12,555 nt of DNA, from assembly GCA_036377055.1 (NCBI GenBank), contig DASUZD010000331.1:1-12555 (forward strand), written 5' to 3'. This document shows positions 1 through 6,820 of the stretch, piece after piece. Source of the DNA: DASUZD01 sp036377055. GTDB lineage: Bacteria; Actinomycetota; Thermoleophilia; Gaiellales; Gaiellaceae. The notes under the pieces were generated by a model that ran no database searches, was not told the DNA's origin, and was given only the letters and a program-made list of their open reading frames with translations. Every line of letters begins with the position of its first letter. The first letter of the stretch is position 1. The position numbers and the translations under genes are program-made.

Positions 1-19
1 CGGCGTCGTGGCGTGGGCG

Positions 20-754
20 GTGCGCCGATTCGGGGCTTCTTTGTCCACACGCTTGAAGCAGCTCGTCGTCTACCTGATGGCGGAGCCGGAGACCCCGGAG
101 CTCGCCGCCGCGGCCGTCGCGGGCGGCGCCGATCTCGTCGAGCTCGGCTTCCCGTTCTCCGATCCGCTGGCCGACGGGCCCGTGATCCGGCGAGCGGCCG
201 AACGCGCGCTCGGGCGTGGGATGCGCACGCGCGCCTGCCTGGAGTGCCTCGCGCGGACGCGTTCGCTCCTGCCGGGGACGCCGCTCGTCCCGATGACGTA
301 CGCCTCGATCCTGGAGGCATGGGGCTGGGATCGCTTCGCGGCCGACGCCGGCGAGGCGGGCGCGTCCAGCCTGATCGTCGCCGACCTGCCGGTGGACGAG
401 CACCCGGAGCTCCGGCGCGTCCAGCTCGTCGCGCCGACGTCGACGGACGAGCGGGTGCGCCTCGCCGGCGAGCGGACGGACGGCTGGCTCTACCTCGTCA
501 CGCTCGCAGGCACGACCGGCGCCCGCGCCGAGCTCTCGCCGGCGCTCGCGCCGCTCGTCGAGCGCGCGCGGCGGCTGACGAGCGTGCCGCTCTACGCCGG
601 CTTCGGGATCGCGACGCCGGAGCACGCGCGCGCGGCGGCCGAGGTCGCGGACGGCGTCGTCGTCGGCTCGCGAGCCGTCGAGGTCGCGGCGGAAGGGCCG
701 GCGGCGCTCGAACGCTACGTGGGCTCGCTGCGAGAGGCACTCGACCGCGCCTAA
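20..754 (+). CDS. trpA: Tryptophan synthase alpha subunit (TrpA)
   Basis: TrpA splits indole-3-glycerol phosphate into indole and glyceraldehyde-3-phosphate and passes indole to TrpB; cytoplasmic, last step of tryptophan synthesis. The signature ELGFPFSDPLADGP is present with both catalytic acids, E41 and D52 (numbered from the GTG at 20), followed by VADLP, TGTTGAR-like (LAGTTGAR) and GFGI, the phosphate-binding side of the TIM barrel. I chose GTG at 20 because the next residues (RRFGASL...) align with the first helix of known TrpA. The frame stays open to the left edge, so GTG at 8 or a start outside the window is possible, as is TTG at 53. The protein is about 244 residues against a usual 260-270. 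About ten residues appear missing between VADLPVDEHPELR and the LVAPTSTDER strand. The family call is secure; the start is not. Confidence 0.9.
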   Translation: MRRFGASLSTRLKQLVVYLMAEPETPELAAAAVAGGADLVELGFPFSDPLADGPVIRRAAERALGRGMRTRACLECLARTRSLLPGTPLVPMTYASILEAWGWDRFAADAGEAGASSLIVADLPVDEHPELRRVQLVAPTSTDERVRLAGERTDGWLYLVTLAGTTGARAELSPALAPLVERARRLTSVPLYAGFGIATPEHARAAAEVADGVVVGSRAVEVAAEGPAALERYVGSLREALDRA

Positions 755-785
755 ACCTCGAAAGCTGCGCGCGGGGCGTTTCCAT

Positions 786-804
786 CCCTAGCCCCCACCC
801 TCCC
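786..804 (-). other. G-quadruplex motif, short loops
   Basis: Read on the minus strand the sequence is GGGAGGGTGGGGGCTAGGG: four runs of at least three G with loops of 1, 1 and 3 bases. This satisfies the standard quadruplex pattern with very short loops. It lies in the non-coding gap after trpA, and on the plus strand would be a C-rich stretch of any trpA read-through transcript. Confidence 0.65.
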
Positions 805-825
805 ACGGGGATCAAGCGAGGCTAG
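788..825. repeat. Inverted repeat CTAGCC/GGCTAG
   Basis: Perfect 6-base arms at 788-793 (CTAGCC) and 820-825 (GGCTAG) enclose a 26-base C-rich loop that contains most of the quadruplex complement. There is no following T-run, so a classical intrinsic terminator is not supported. It may be chance. Confidence 0.3.
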
Positions 826-938
826 CGGCGGCCAGGCCTCACCCGTGCGCCGAGAGCGGGCCGATCCGTCCACGGCGCCCACCCGTCGCGCACCTGCCGG
901 AAAAAGGGCGAGCCGCAGCCGTGACGGCCCGCGTCGAA

Positions 939-951
939 AACGGGCACCGTT
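939..951. repeat. Short inverted repeat before ligD
   Basis: AACGG-GCA-CCGTT, perfect 5-base arms with a 3-base spacer, ends 6 bases before the ligD ATG at 958, where a ribosome site or operator would sit. Short enough to occur by chance. Confidence 0.25.
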
Positions 952-957
952 CCTGCG

Positions 958-2742
958 ATGGCCGGCCCGCCCACATACCTGCCGATGCTCGCGACGGCGG
1001 CCGAGTCCCTGCCGACTGGCGACGGCTGGGTCTTCGAGGTCAAGTGGGACGGCTACCGGACGATTGCACGCAGCGGCAGCGACGGCCGCGCGACGCTCTC
1101 CAGCCGGCGCGGCCAGCAGCTCACGGAGCGGTTCGACCAGGTCGCGACGGCGCTGCCGCCGGCGACCGGCAACCGCGACTGCGTCCTCGACGGAGAGGTC
1201 TGCGCGCTCGACGCCCGCGGCCACCCGAGCTTCTCCCTCCTCCAGCAAGGCCGCGGCCGCCGAGTCGTGTACCTCGTCTTCGACCTGCTCGAGCTCGACG
1301 GCGAGCCGCTCCTCGACCTCCCGCTCGGCGAACGTCGCGCACGCCTCCACGAGCTCGTGACCGCTCACGACAACGTCGTCCGGCTCTCGGAGACGTTCGA
1401 CGACGGCGAGGCGCTGCTCCAGGTGGTGGTCGCGCACGAGCTCGAAGGCGTCGTCGCGAAGCGGACGCACTCACGCTATCGGCCCGGATCGCGCAGCCGC
1501 CACTGGTTGAAGGTGAAGGCGCGACAGCGCGAGGACCTCGTCGTCGCCGGCTGGGCCCGGGGGGACGGCGCGCGCGAGCGCCTCGGCTCGCTCGTCCTCG
1601 CGCGGCGCGACGAGGCCGGTGAGCTCACGTACGCGGGGAACGTCGGCACAGGCTTTACCGAGCGCACGATCGACGAGCTCCTCGCGGCCCTCAGGCCGCT
1701 CGCCCGGCCGACGACGCCGCTCGCACGCGTCCCGGACGACCCGCGCCTGCGCCCGCCGCGCGTCGTGTGGACGAAGCCGCGGCTCGCCGCGGACGTCGAG
1801 TTCACCGGTTGGACGCACGAAGGGCACGTCCGCGCGCCTGTCTTCAAGGGCATCGGCCCCGCGCGCCGCGACGAGCTCGAGCTGCGCCGCGGCCGCCGCG
1901 CCGTGCGGCTCACGCGACTCGATTCGCTGCTCTTCCGCGAGGACGGGATCACGCGCGGCGAGCTCGTCGACTACTACCGGGCCGTCGCGCCCGTGCTCCT
2001 CCCCCACCTGCGCGGGCGGCCCTTCACGATCAGGCGCTACTACACCGTGGTCGAGGGCCCCTCCGTGTGGGAGAAGGACGCGCCGCCGGAGCTGCCTGGA
2101 TGGATCCGGACGTGCCCGCTTCCCGCGAAGTCGCGCGGCGGTGCGATCGTGCGCTACGCGGTCGTCGACGACGAGCTCGCCCTGCTCTGGATGGTCGAGT
2201 ACGGCTGCGTCGACCTCCACCTGTGGACGTCGCGCTGCGATCGGCCCGATCGGCCCGACTACGTGCTCTTCGACCTCGACCCCAAGCGCGGAGGCGGCCC
2301 CGCCGACGCGGTCGGCTGCGCGCATGCGGTTCGAGAAGCGCTCGAGCTGCTCGGCCTCGAGAGCGTCGTGCGAACGACCGGCGGCGACGGCCTCCACGTG
2401 CTCGTCCCGATCGCACGGCGTCACACGCACGAGGAGGCCCGCCGCTTCGCGCGGGTGGTAGCGGCGGCGCTCGCGCGGACGCATCCGGACCTCTTCGAGC
2501 GGGTCGCGATCGACGTGAAGATGAACGGCCACGGCCAGCAGATCGTCTCGCCCTACAGCGTGCGGCCGGAGCCGGGCGCGCCGGTCGTGACCCCGCTGAC
2601 GTGGGACGAGCTGACAGCGGAACTAGACCCGCGGACGTTCACCATGGACGCCGTGCTCGAGCGCGTCGCGCGTCATAGCGACCTCGCGGCGCCCCTCCTC
2701 CACGGCCGCCAGCGCCTCGACCGCGCGCTCGCGGCTCTCTAG
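958..2742 (+). CDS. ligD: DNA ligase D: ATP-dependent ligase plus polymerase domains
   Basis: LigD repairs double-strand breaks by bacterial non-homologous end joining, normally with Ku. The N-terminal adenylation domain (about 5-190) carries nucleotidyltransferase motif I KWDGYR with the AMP-accepting K29, motif III VFDLLEL (107-113), motif IV EGVVAKR with K168 and motif V WLKVK (183-187). An OB-fold follows (about 192-310). The C-terminal primase-like polymerase domain (about 318-590) has the metal-binding pair D439/D441 in FDLDP, GDGLHVLVP (477-484), third acid D519 and SPYSVR (531-536). Order is ligase then polymerase; the phosphoesterase domain of larger LigDs is absent, and no Ku gene is in the window. 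The ATG at 958 fits family N-termini but has no evident Shine-Dalgarno. The stop shares a CTAG with rtcB. Confidence 0.95.
   Translation: MAGPPTYLPMLATAAESLPTGDGWVFEVKWDGYRTIARSGSDGRATLSSRRGQQLTERFDQVATALPPATGNRDCVLDGEVCALDARGHPSFSLLQQGRGRRVVYLVFDLLELDGEPLLDLPLGERRARLHELVTAHDNVVRLSETFDDGEALLQVVVAHELEGVVAKRTHSRYRPGSRSRHWLKVKARQREDLVVAGWARGDGARERLGSLVLARRDEAGELTYAGNVGTGFTERTIDELLAALRPLARPTTPLARVPDDPRLRPPRVVWTKPRLAADVEFTGWTHEGHVRAPVFKGIGPARRDELELRRGRRAVRLTRLDSLLFREDGITRGELVDYYRAVAPVLLPHLRGRPFTIRRYYTVVEGPSVWEKDAPPELPGWIRTCPLPAKSRGGAIVRYAVVDDELALLWMVEYGCVDLHLWTSRCDRPDRPDYVLFDLDPKRGGGPADAVGCAHAVREALELLGLESVVRTTGGDGLHVLVPIARRHTHEEARRFARVVAAALARTHPDLFERVAIDVKMNGHGQQIVSPYSVRPEPGAPVVTPLTWDELTAELDPRTFTMDAVLERVARHSDLAAPLLHGRQRLDRALAAL
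2739..2742. other. Shared CTAG holding both stop codons (ligD/rtcB)
   Basis: The TAG of ligD (2740-2742) and the TAG of rtcB (complement of 2739-2741) use the same palindromic CTAG, so these convergent genes overlap by four bases with no room for a terminator between them. Confidence 0.9.
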
Positions 2743-5267
2743 TCCTTGTAGGGGTCGAACACGTCTCGCCCCGCCATGGCGACGCCCAGCGGTCGCAGCG
2801 TGTGCTTGACGCGGATCGAGCTGCCGTGCGCCGCCAGCACGTCGGGCAGCCGCTTGTAGACCTCGGGCGCCTCGTCCGCGCCCCCGCCGATCAGGACGAT
2901 CCCCGACGAGCGCAGCCGCTCCTGCACGGCCGGCCAGTCCACGCGACCCGGCCGCATGACGATCTCGCGCCGCGAGCGCCGTAGCTTCGTCCCGTGCTCG
3001 GGGCACGTCTGGCTGCTGTACTCCTTCGCCGGCACGAAGAACGCGCAGTCGCGAACCGTGCACGCGAACACCGTCGCGCGCCGCACGCGCCCTGCAGCCT
3101 GCGACCGGCTCATCACGCGCCCGGCCCCGTGCACCGTCGAGAAGAGTGACTCCTCCGCCTCCGCCCCGGCGACCCCTTCCAGGATCACCGAGTCGTCGCC
3201 CATCGAGCTGCCGACGAAGCCCTCCTGCCCCGGCCGCGCCGGCGTGCAGCCCTTGCGGATCACCCAGTACGTGCGCCCGAAGTGCTCCTCGCGCCACGCG
3301 AAGTTGTGGTGGTTGTGCACTTCGTGGACCGCCTCGGCCCCGAGAATCTCGAGGACCTTCGCGACGACGACGTCCCGCCCGGCGTACGCGTACTCGCCCG
3401 CCAGCTCCATCGCCGCGACGTACGCCTGCCCGAGCTCCGACTCGACCGGGAAGAGCACCGGCGGCGAGTCCATCTCGCCCCCGCGCGCGTGCTCGTCGAA
3501 CGCGAGCCCCTGCGCAAGCGCGAGGAAGCCGGACGCCGTCTTGTGCCCGAATCCGCGCGAGCCGAAGTGGACACCGACCCACACCCGCCCCTCCACGTCC
3601 GCGAAGAGGTTGACGAAGTGATTTCCGGAACCCACGGTGCCGAGCTGCGACCGCGCGACCTGGTGAAGCTTCCGCTGCGGCGCGAAGTCAGCGCGCACGA
3701 TCTTGTCGAGCACGGGATGGTCGACCTGCTCGCGATTCGGGACGCCCATGCCGAACGAGATCCGCCGCTCGATCTCGCGCATCACGCCTGCGACGTCGAC
3801 GTCGGCCGCCGCGAGGTTCGTCCTGACGGCCTTGTTGCCGCAGTTGTGGACGACGCACCCCTCGGCGAGGAACGACTCGGCGGGGTCGGCGGTCGCCACG
3901 TCCCACACGCCCTCCGAGCCGACGGCGACGACGTCGCGAATGCCGAGCCATGCCGCCTCGCCCCAAGCGTCGGGGATCAGGGCGACGTCACGGCCGCGAC
4001 GCCACGGCCCCTTGCGGTACACGGCGTGGTGCACTACGGCGGACGTCAGGCCGTGCATGACCGCGGCCTCGGCGACCGCGACCTTGTGCGTCGCTCCCGC
4101 GGCCCGTAGCTGGAGGGTCAAATCGCGCGCCTCCTCGCGCCGCGAGATGAGGGCCAGTCGCTGCCAGGCGACGCTCGCGCACGCCGCGGCAGCCCGCCGC
4201 TTGGCGGCCGCGCGGCAGAATCCGACCTCCTCGAAAAAGCGCAGCTTCTCCGCCTCGCCGCCGACGACGTGCAGCACCCAGGCGGTGCCGCTCGCAGCGA
4301 TCGAATACCTGAATCCCAGTGACTCGAAGAGCTCGCCCACGAAGTGCGCGGCGTTCCGATCCGCCTGCTTCAGCGCGAGATTCGCTATCCCGCCCGCCAC
4401 GATCCGTGGGGTCACCATCTCGGCGCTCGCGAACGCAGAGAGAAACAGCGCACGTACCCACGCCGGAGCGTCGAAGAGCCACGGCGCAGGCGACTGCGGC
4501 CACCGCTTGCGACCGACCGCAGAGCCGAGTGCAGAAAGCCGCTCGTGGAGCTCCGTCGAATTGACGGCGACGTGAATCTCTGGGGCTCGATGTTGGGCGC
4601 GGGTGCGCCGGTAGACGAGCGGTCGATAACCGAGGCGCCGGAGATCACCCGCGAGGGCTGCCGCGTCGTCAGGGTTCGTCGAATAGATCGAGACCCGCTT
4701 GCCGTCGCGCGTGAGGTGACCGTCTCCCGAGACGTAGGCGAGGACGCGAACGAGCGCAGGATGGAGGTCGAAAGGCCGGTACGGCAGCCCGACGAACGGC
4801 GTGAGCAGGAGCTCGTCGTCCTCCCAGAGGTGGCCGGCTTCGACCCACCCCCGCCGAGTCCGCACTCGGTGATCCCGCGTCACGCGTAGGCGGCGCCCGT
4901 TCACCAACTGGATCTCGATCGTCGCGCGGACGCCGCGCGCGACCGCGCCGAGGTTGGGAGCGACCAGTCGCAGACTGCCGTCGTCGAGGCACACGATCGG
5001 GCTCTCGGGCGCCACGTCCTCGACGGTCAGCGCGTAGCCCTCAGCCGTCGTCACCCGCGCACCGGATCCGATGCAGCCGATGTCGTAGCCGACGCCCGAC
5101 GGCGAGACGTAACCCTCGTACGCGATCCCTCCCCCGATGGGCTGGCTGTAGCCGGGATGGTGGTCGGCGCAGAGCACGCCGAACTCGGCGTCGCCCGCCT
5201 CCATGCACGTGCGAAGCTGCCGGAGGCTCCGCTCGTCGACCTCGCCAAACGTCTTGACGCTCGCCAT
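2739..5267 (-). CDS. rtcB: RtcB-family RNA ligase precursor with internal intein
   Basis: RtcB joins RNA 2',3'-cyclic phosphate (or 3'-phosphate) ends to 5'-OH ends using GTP and Mn2+, in tRNA splicing or RNA repair. The 842-residue precursor has a 64-residue N-extein and a 367-residue C-extein around a 411-residue intein (65-475). Joined exteins give GVGYDIGCGNKAVRTNL. RtcB motifs are intact: ADHHPGY (34-40), GSGNHFVNLF, HFGSRG, HNHHNFA and VHGAGRVMSR, with H713 the expected guanylated histidine, and a C-terminal LGVAMAGRDVFDPYKD. The ATG at 5267 is preceded by GAGAGG and begins MASVKTFGEVDERSL, where homology starts; an upstream ATG at 5399 would add 44 unconserved residues overlapping the divergent gene. 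C736, C741, C755 and H758 lie in an insertion just after the H713 motif. No rtcA or rtcR is nearby. Confidence 0.93.
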   Translation of the reverse strand: MASVKTFGEVDERSLRQLRTCMEAGDAEFGVLCADHHPGYSQPIGGGIAYEGYVSPSGVGYDIGCIGSGARVTTAEGYALTVEDVAPESPIVCLDDGSLRLVAPNLGAVARGVRATIEIQLVNGRRLRVTRDHRVRTRRGWVEAGHLWEDDELLLTPFVGLPYRPFDLHPALVRVLAYVSGDGHLTRDGKRVSIYSTNPDDAAALAGDLRRLGYRPLVYRRTRAQHRAPEIHVAVNSTELHERLSALGSAVGRKRWPQSPAPWLFDAPAWVRALFLSAFASAEMVTPRIVAGGIANLALKQADRNAAHFVGELFESLGFRYSIAASGTAWVLHVVGGEAEKLRFFEEVGFCRAAAKRRAAAACASVAWQRLALISRREEARDLTLQLRAAGATHKVAVAEAAVMHGLTSAVVHHAVYRKGPWRRGRDVALIPDAWGEAAWLGIRDVVAVGSEGVWDVATADPAESFLAEGCVVHNCGNKAVRTNLAAADVDVAGVMREIERRISFGMGVPNREQVDHPVLDKIVRADFAPQRKLHQVARSQLGTVGSGNHFVNLFADVEGRVWVGVHFGSRGFGHKTASGFLALAQGLAFDEHARGGEMDSPPVLFPVESELGQAYVAAMELAGEYAYAGRDVVVAKVLEILGAEAVHEVHNHHNFAWREEHFGRTYWVIRKGCTPARPGQEGFVGSSMGDDSVILEGVAGAEAEESLFSTVHGAGRVMSRSQAAGRVRRATVFACTVRDCAFFVPAKEYSSQTCPEHGTKLRRSRREIVMRPGRVDWPAVQERLRSSGIVLIGGGADEAPEVYKRLPDVLAAHGSSIRVKHTLRPLGVAMAGRDVFDPYKD
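3843..5075 (-). other. RtcB intein with LAGLIDADG endonuclease-like core
   Basis: A self-splicing protein element of 411 residues. It begins with Cys1 (CIGSGARVTTAEGY, block A), has block B TRDH at intein residues 66-69 and GWVEAGHL after it, and ends VVHN (H410, N411) followed by Cys+1 of the C-extein: all the standard splicing residues. The middle carries a first LAGLIDADG-like motif VLAYVSGDG (acid D118) with YSTNPD after it, and a poorer second motif LSAFASAEM (acid E219). A helix-turn-helix-like stretch follows at about 303-357. Codons in the intein end in A or T clearly more often than in the exteins (a cluster near 4320-4450 has TTT, TCT, CCA, ATA, AAT, TAT), consistent with separate arrival. 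Splicing looks competent; endonuclease activity is uncertain. Confidence 0.93.
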
Positions 5268-6045
5268 CGCCCTCTCGATTGTCGCAACGCTTGCCCCGCC
5301 GGCGCCCGCGACGCCGATCCCGACCCGGCCTGCCGCGCTCGTCCGGGCACTGAACGCGACCGACGCCGGGCTGGAGACCGCCATCGAGCGCTGGGACAAA
5401 CGGCGCCGGCCGCCGCGCGACGTGACGCTCTACGCGCTCTACCAGCAGCGGATCTACATCGCCCTGACCACGCGACCTGGCCTCGCCGGCGCCGCGATCG
5501 CGGGCCTGCCGCCGAGACGCGCGGCGCACCTGCGCGACACGCTCTTGGCACGCGCGAACCTGCTCCGGCTCGCGACGCCGCGGCCGCTGAGCGCGTTCCG
5601 CACGGCGCCGCCTGCCCGCGCGGCCGACCTCCTCCGCTGGTATCGGGAGGCAGAGCGCCGCTTCGGCGTCGGCTGGAACGTCCTCGCCGCCGTGAACTTC
5701 GTGGAATCGGCGTTCGGCAAGCTCCGGAACGCCTCGACCGCGGGCGCGCAAGGTCCGATGCAGTTCCTCCCCTCGACGTGGCGTAGGTACGGGCTCGGCG
5801 GAAACGTTCACGATCCGCATGACGCGATCCTCGGGGCCGCGAACTACCTGCGCGCGGCGGGCGCGCCGCGCAGCTACCGCCGCGCGCTCTACGCGTACAA
5901 CCCGTCGCGGTACTACGTCGACGCGGTGCTCGTCTACGCGCGGCGCATCCGAGCCGATCCGAAGGCGTTCGCCGACTACTACGCTTGGCAGGTGTTCGTG
6001 CGCACGCCGCGCGGCCTCCGCCGCCTGACCGGCCCGGGCCGTTGA
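5203..6045 (+). CDS. Secreted lytic transglycosylase (SLT/MltB-like)
   Basis: Probably cleaves peptidoglycan between MurNAc and GlcNAc outside the membrane. From the ATG at 5203 there is a basic start (RSCRRLR), a hydrophobic stretch LTLAIALSIVATLA (18-31) and a likely signal-peptidase site after APPAPA. A helical linker precedes the catalytic domain at about 143-250: FVESAFGK with catalytic E168, GAQGPMQFLPSTW (181-193), DPHDAILGAANYL and ALYAYNPSRYYVDAVLVYA, all typical of transglycosylase SLT domains. There is no Shine-Dalgarno at 5203. TTG at 5254 is an alternative that keeps the hydrophobic core but loses the basic region. Either start overlaps the start of rtcB on the other strand (65 or 14 bases). 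Its stop overlaps the next gene as TTGA. Confidence 0.85.
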   Translation: MHVRSCRRLRSSTSPNVLTLAIALSIVATLAPPAPATPIPTRPAALVRALNATDAGLETAIERWDKRRRPPRDVTLYALYQQRIYIALTTRPGLAGAAIAGLPPRRAAHLRDTLLARANLLRLATPRPLSAFRTAPPARAADLLRWYREAERRFGVGWNVLAAVNFVESAFGKLRNASTAGAQGPMQFLPSTWRRYGLGGNVHDPHDAILGAANYLRAAGAPRSYRRALYAYNPSRYYVDAVLVYARRIRADPKAFADYYAWQVFVRTPRGLRRLTGPGR

Positions 6046-6404
6046 TCGCGGCGGCCGTGCTGCTCGCGGCGGGAAGCTTCTTCCAGCTGCCGTCGCGCAC
6101 CATCGGCTGCGCCTACAACGCGAGCCCGTCCGTGTTGCGTTGCGACATCCGCAGCGGCCTGAAGCCGCAGCCGCGCCGGAAGTGCGAGCTCGACTGGACC
6201 GGCCTCGAGATCGCTCCGCGCGGCCGGCCGACGCCGACCTGCGCGGGCGACACCGCGATCCTCCCGAACGCGCCCGTGCTTGCGTACGGAAGGACGTGGC
6301 GCCGCGACGGAATCGTGTGCCGCTCGCGCATCACCGGCTTGCGCTGCATGAACCGGAGCGGGCATGGCTTCGCGCTCGCCCGTCAGGACTGGCGGATCTT
6401 CTAG
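6042..6404 (+). CDS. Small secreted cysteine-rich protein, DUF6636-like
   Basis: 120 residues from TTG at 6042, whose TTGA overlaps the stop of the transglycosylase gene, implying coupled translation. The start MIAAAVLLAAGSFF is a short hydrophobic signal-like segment without a basic n-region. The rest has six cysteines (23, 34, 48, 67, 93, 102), suitable for three disulfides, in contexts IGCAY, LRCDI, KCELDW, TCAGDT, VCRSR and LRCMN, followed by RSGHGFALARQDWRIF. This pattern recalls DUF6636 secreted proteins of actinobacteria, from memory; function unknown. The operon with a transglycosylase suggests a cell-envelope role (inference). The frame is open upstream to 5985, but that part is antisense-like read-through inside the transglycosylase. 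Confidence 0.75.
   Translation: MIAAAVLLAAGSFFQLPSRTIGCAYNASPSVLRCDIRSGLKPQPRRKCELDWTGLEIAPRGRPTPTCAGDTAILPNAPVLAYGRTWRRDGIVCRSRITGLRCMNRSGHGFALARQDWRIF
6401..6404. other. Shared CTAG holding both stop codons (second case)
   Basis: The TAG of the cysteine-rich protein gene (6402-6404) and the TAG of the GFA-type gene (complement of 6401-6403) lie in one CTAG, the same arrangement as at 2739-2742. Confidence 0.9.
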
Positions 6405-6817
6405 CTCCGCCGTTCGGGGTACCGCTCGAGGCCGTCGTCGGGGATCGGCTCCCACGGCGCTGCGTACGCGACGAACGTCCGCACCGATGGCCGGATGCCC
6501 GGGTCGCCGTCGAAGGCGCCGAGGCGAACGTTGACCGCCTCCGGATCTTCGGGGCTCCGGCTCCAGAGCGCGGAGCCGCACTGCATGCAGAAGTGCTTCG
6601 TGAACCCGCCGTCGCCCGGGTCGTAGCCGCGGATCAGCTCGTCGCCGCGCAGCACGCGGAGCGATCCCGGCTCGATCCGTGCCTGCGGCGAGGCCGCCGT
6701 CCCCGTCCGCCGCCGGCACCGGGTGCAGTGGCAGTAGCCGGCCGAGACGAGCGGCGCCGTCACCTCGAAGCGAACGCCGCCGCAGAGGCAGCCGCCCGTG
6801 AGCGGAAGCTCGACCAC
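6401..6817 (-). CDS. GFA/CENP-V-type zinc-binding protein
   Basis: 138 residues with the glutathione-dependent formaldehyde-activating (GFA, Mss4-like) fold. GGCLCGGVRFE gives C10 and C12; YCHCTRC gives C29, C31 and C34; HFCMQCGSALWS gives C77 and C80. This is the full two-zinc cysteine pattern of the family. The founding member condenses formaldehyde with glutathione, but most bacterial members have no proven substrate and actinobacteria generally use mycothiol, so the reaction here is unknown. The GTG at 6817 gives the usual start VELPLTGGC. It lies 20 bases from the divergent aldo/keto reductase start, hinting at shared control, perhaps of carbonyl or aldehyde detoxification (inference). 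Confidence 0.88.
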   Translation of the reverse strand: MVELPLTGGCLCGGVRFEVTAPLVSAGYCHCTRCRRRTGTAASPQARIEPGSLRVLRGDELIRGYDPGDGGFTKHFCMQCGSALWSRSPEDPEAVNVRLGAFDGDPGIRPSVRTFVAYAAPWEPIPDDGLERYPERRS

Positions 6818-6820
6818 GAC

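Larger units (their letters stand above)
755..957. other. Intergenic region between trpA and ligD
   Basis: This is the largest clear gap in the window, and I see no convincing gene in it. It holds a minus-strand G-quadruplex motif (786-804), a CTAGCC/GGCTAG inverted repeat around it (788-825) and a short AACGG-GCA-CCGTT inverted repeat just before ligD (939-951). No T-tract terminator follows trpA, and no clear -35/-10 pair or Shine-Dalgarno is visible before ligD. Confidence 0.6.

Noticed and set aside
51..56. TTGA at 53-56 as a start/stop overlap between an upstream trp gene and trpA
   Set aside because: The frame ending at this TGA (3-56) does not resemble a TrpB C-terminus, and TrpA similarity appears to extend upstream of the TTG.
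822..1043. Small minus-strand open frame spanning the trpA-ligD gap
   Set aside because: Half of it is antisense to the ligD N-terminus. There is no ribosome site or recognisable motif, so it is not supported as a gene.
1471..2532. Long minus-strand open frame (353 codons) opposite ligD
   Set aside because: It lies wholly antisense to ligD, whose motifs and catalytic residues are all present. Composition is Arg/Ala/Glu-rich as expected from the complement of high-GC codons, with no recognisable domain.
3282..4109. Plus-strand open frame (275 codons) opposite rtcB
   Set aside because: It is the antisense of the RtcB C-extein and intein end, has no motif, and arises from the GC bias.
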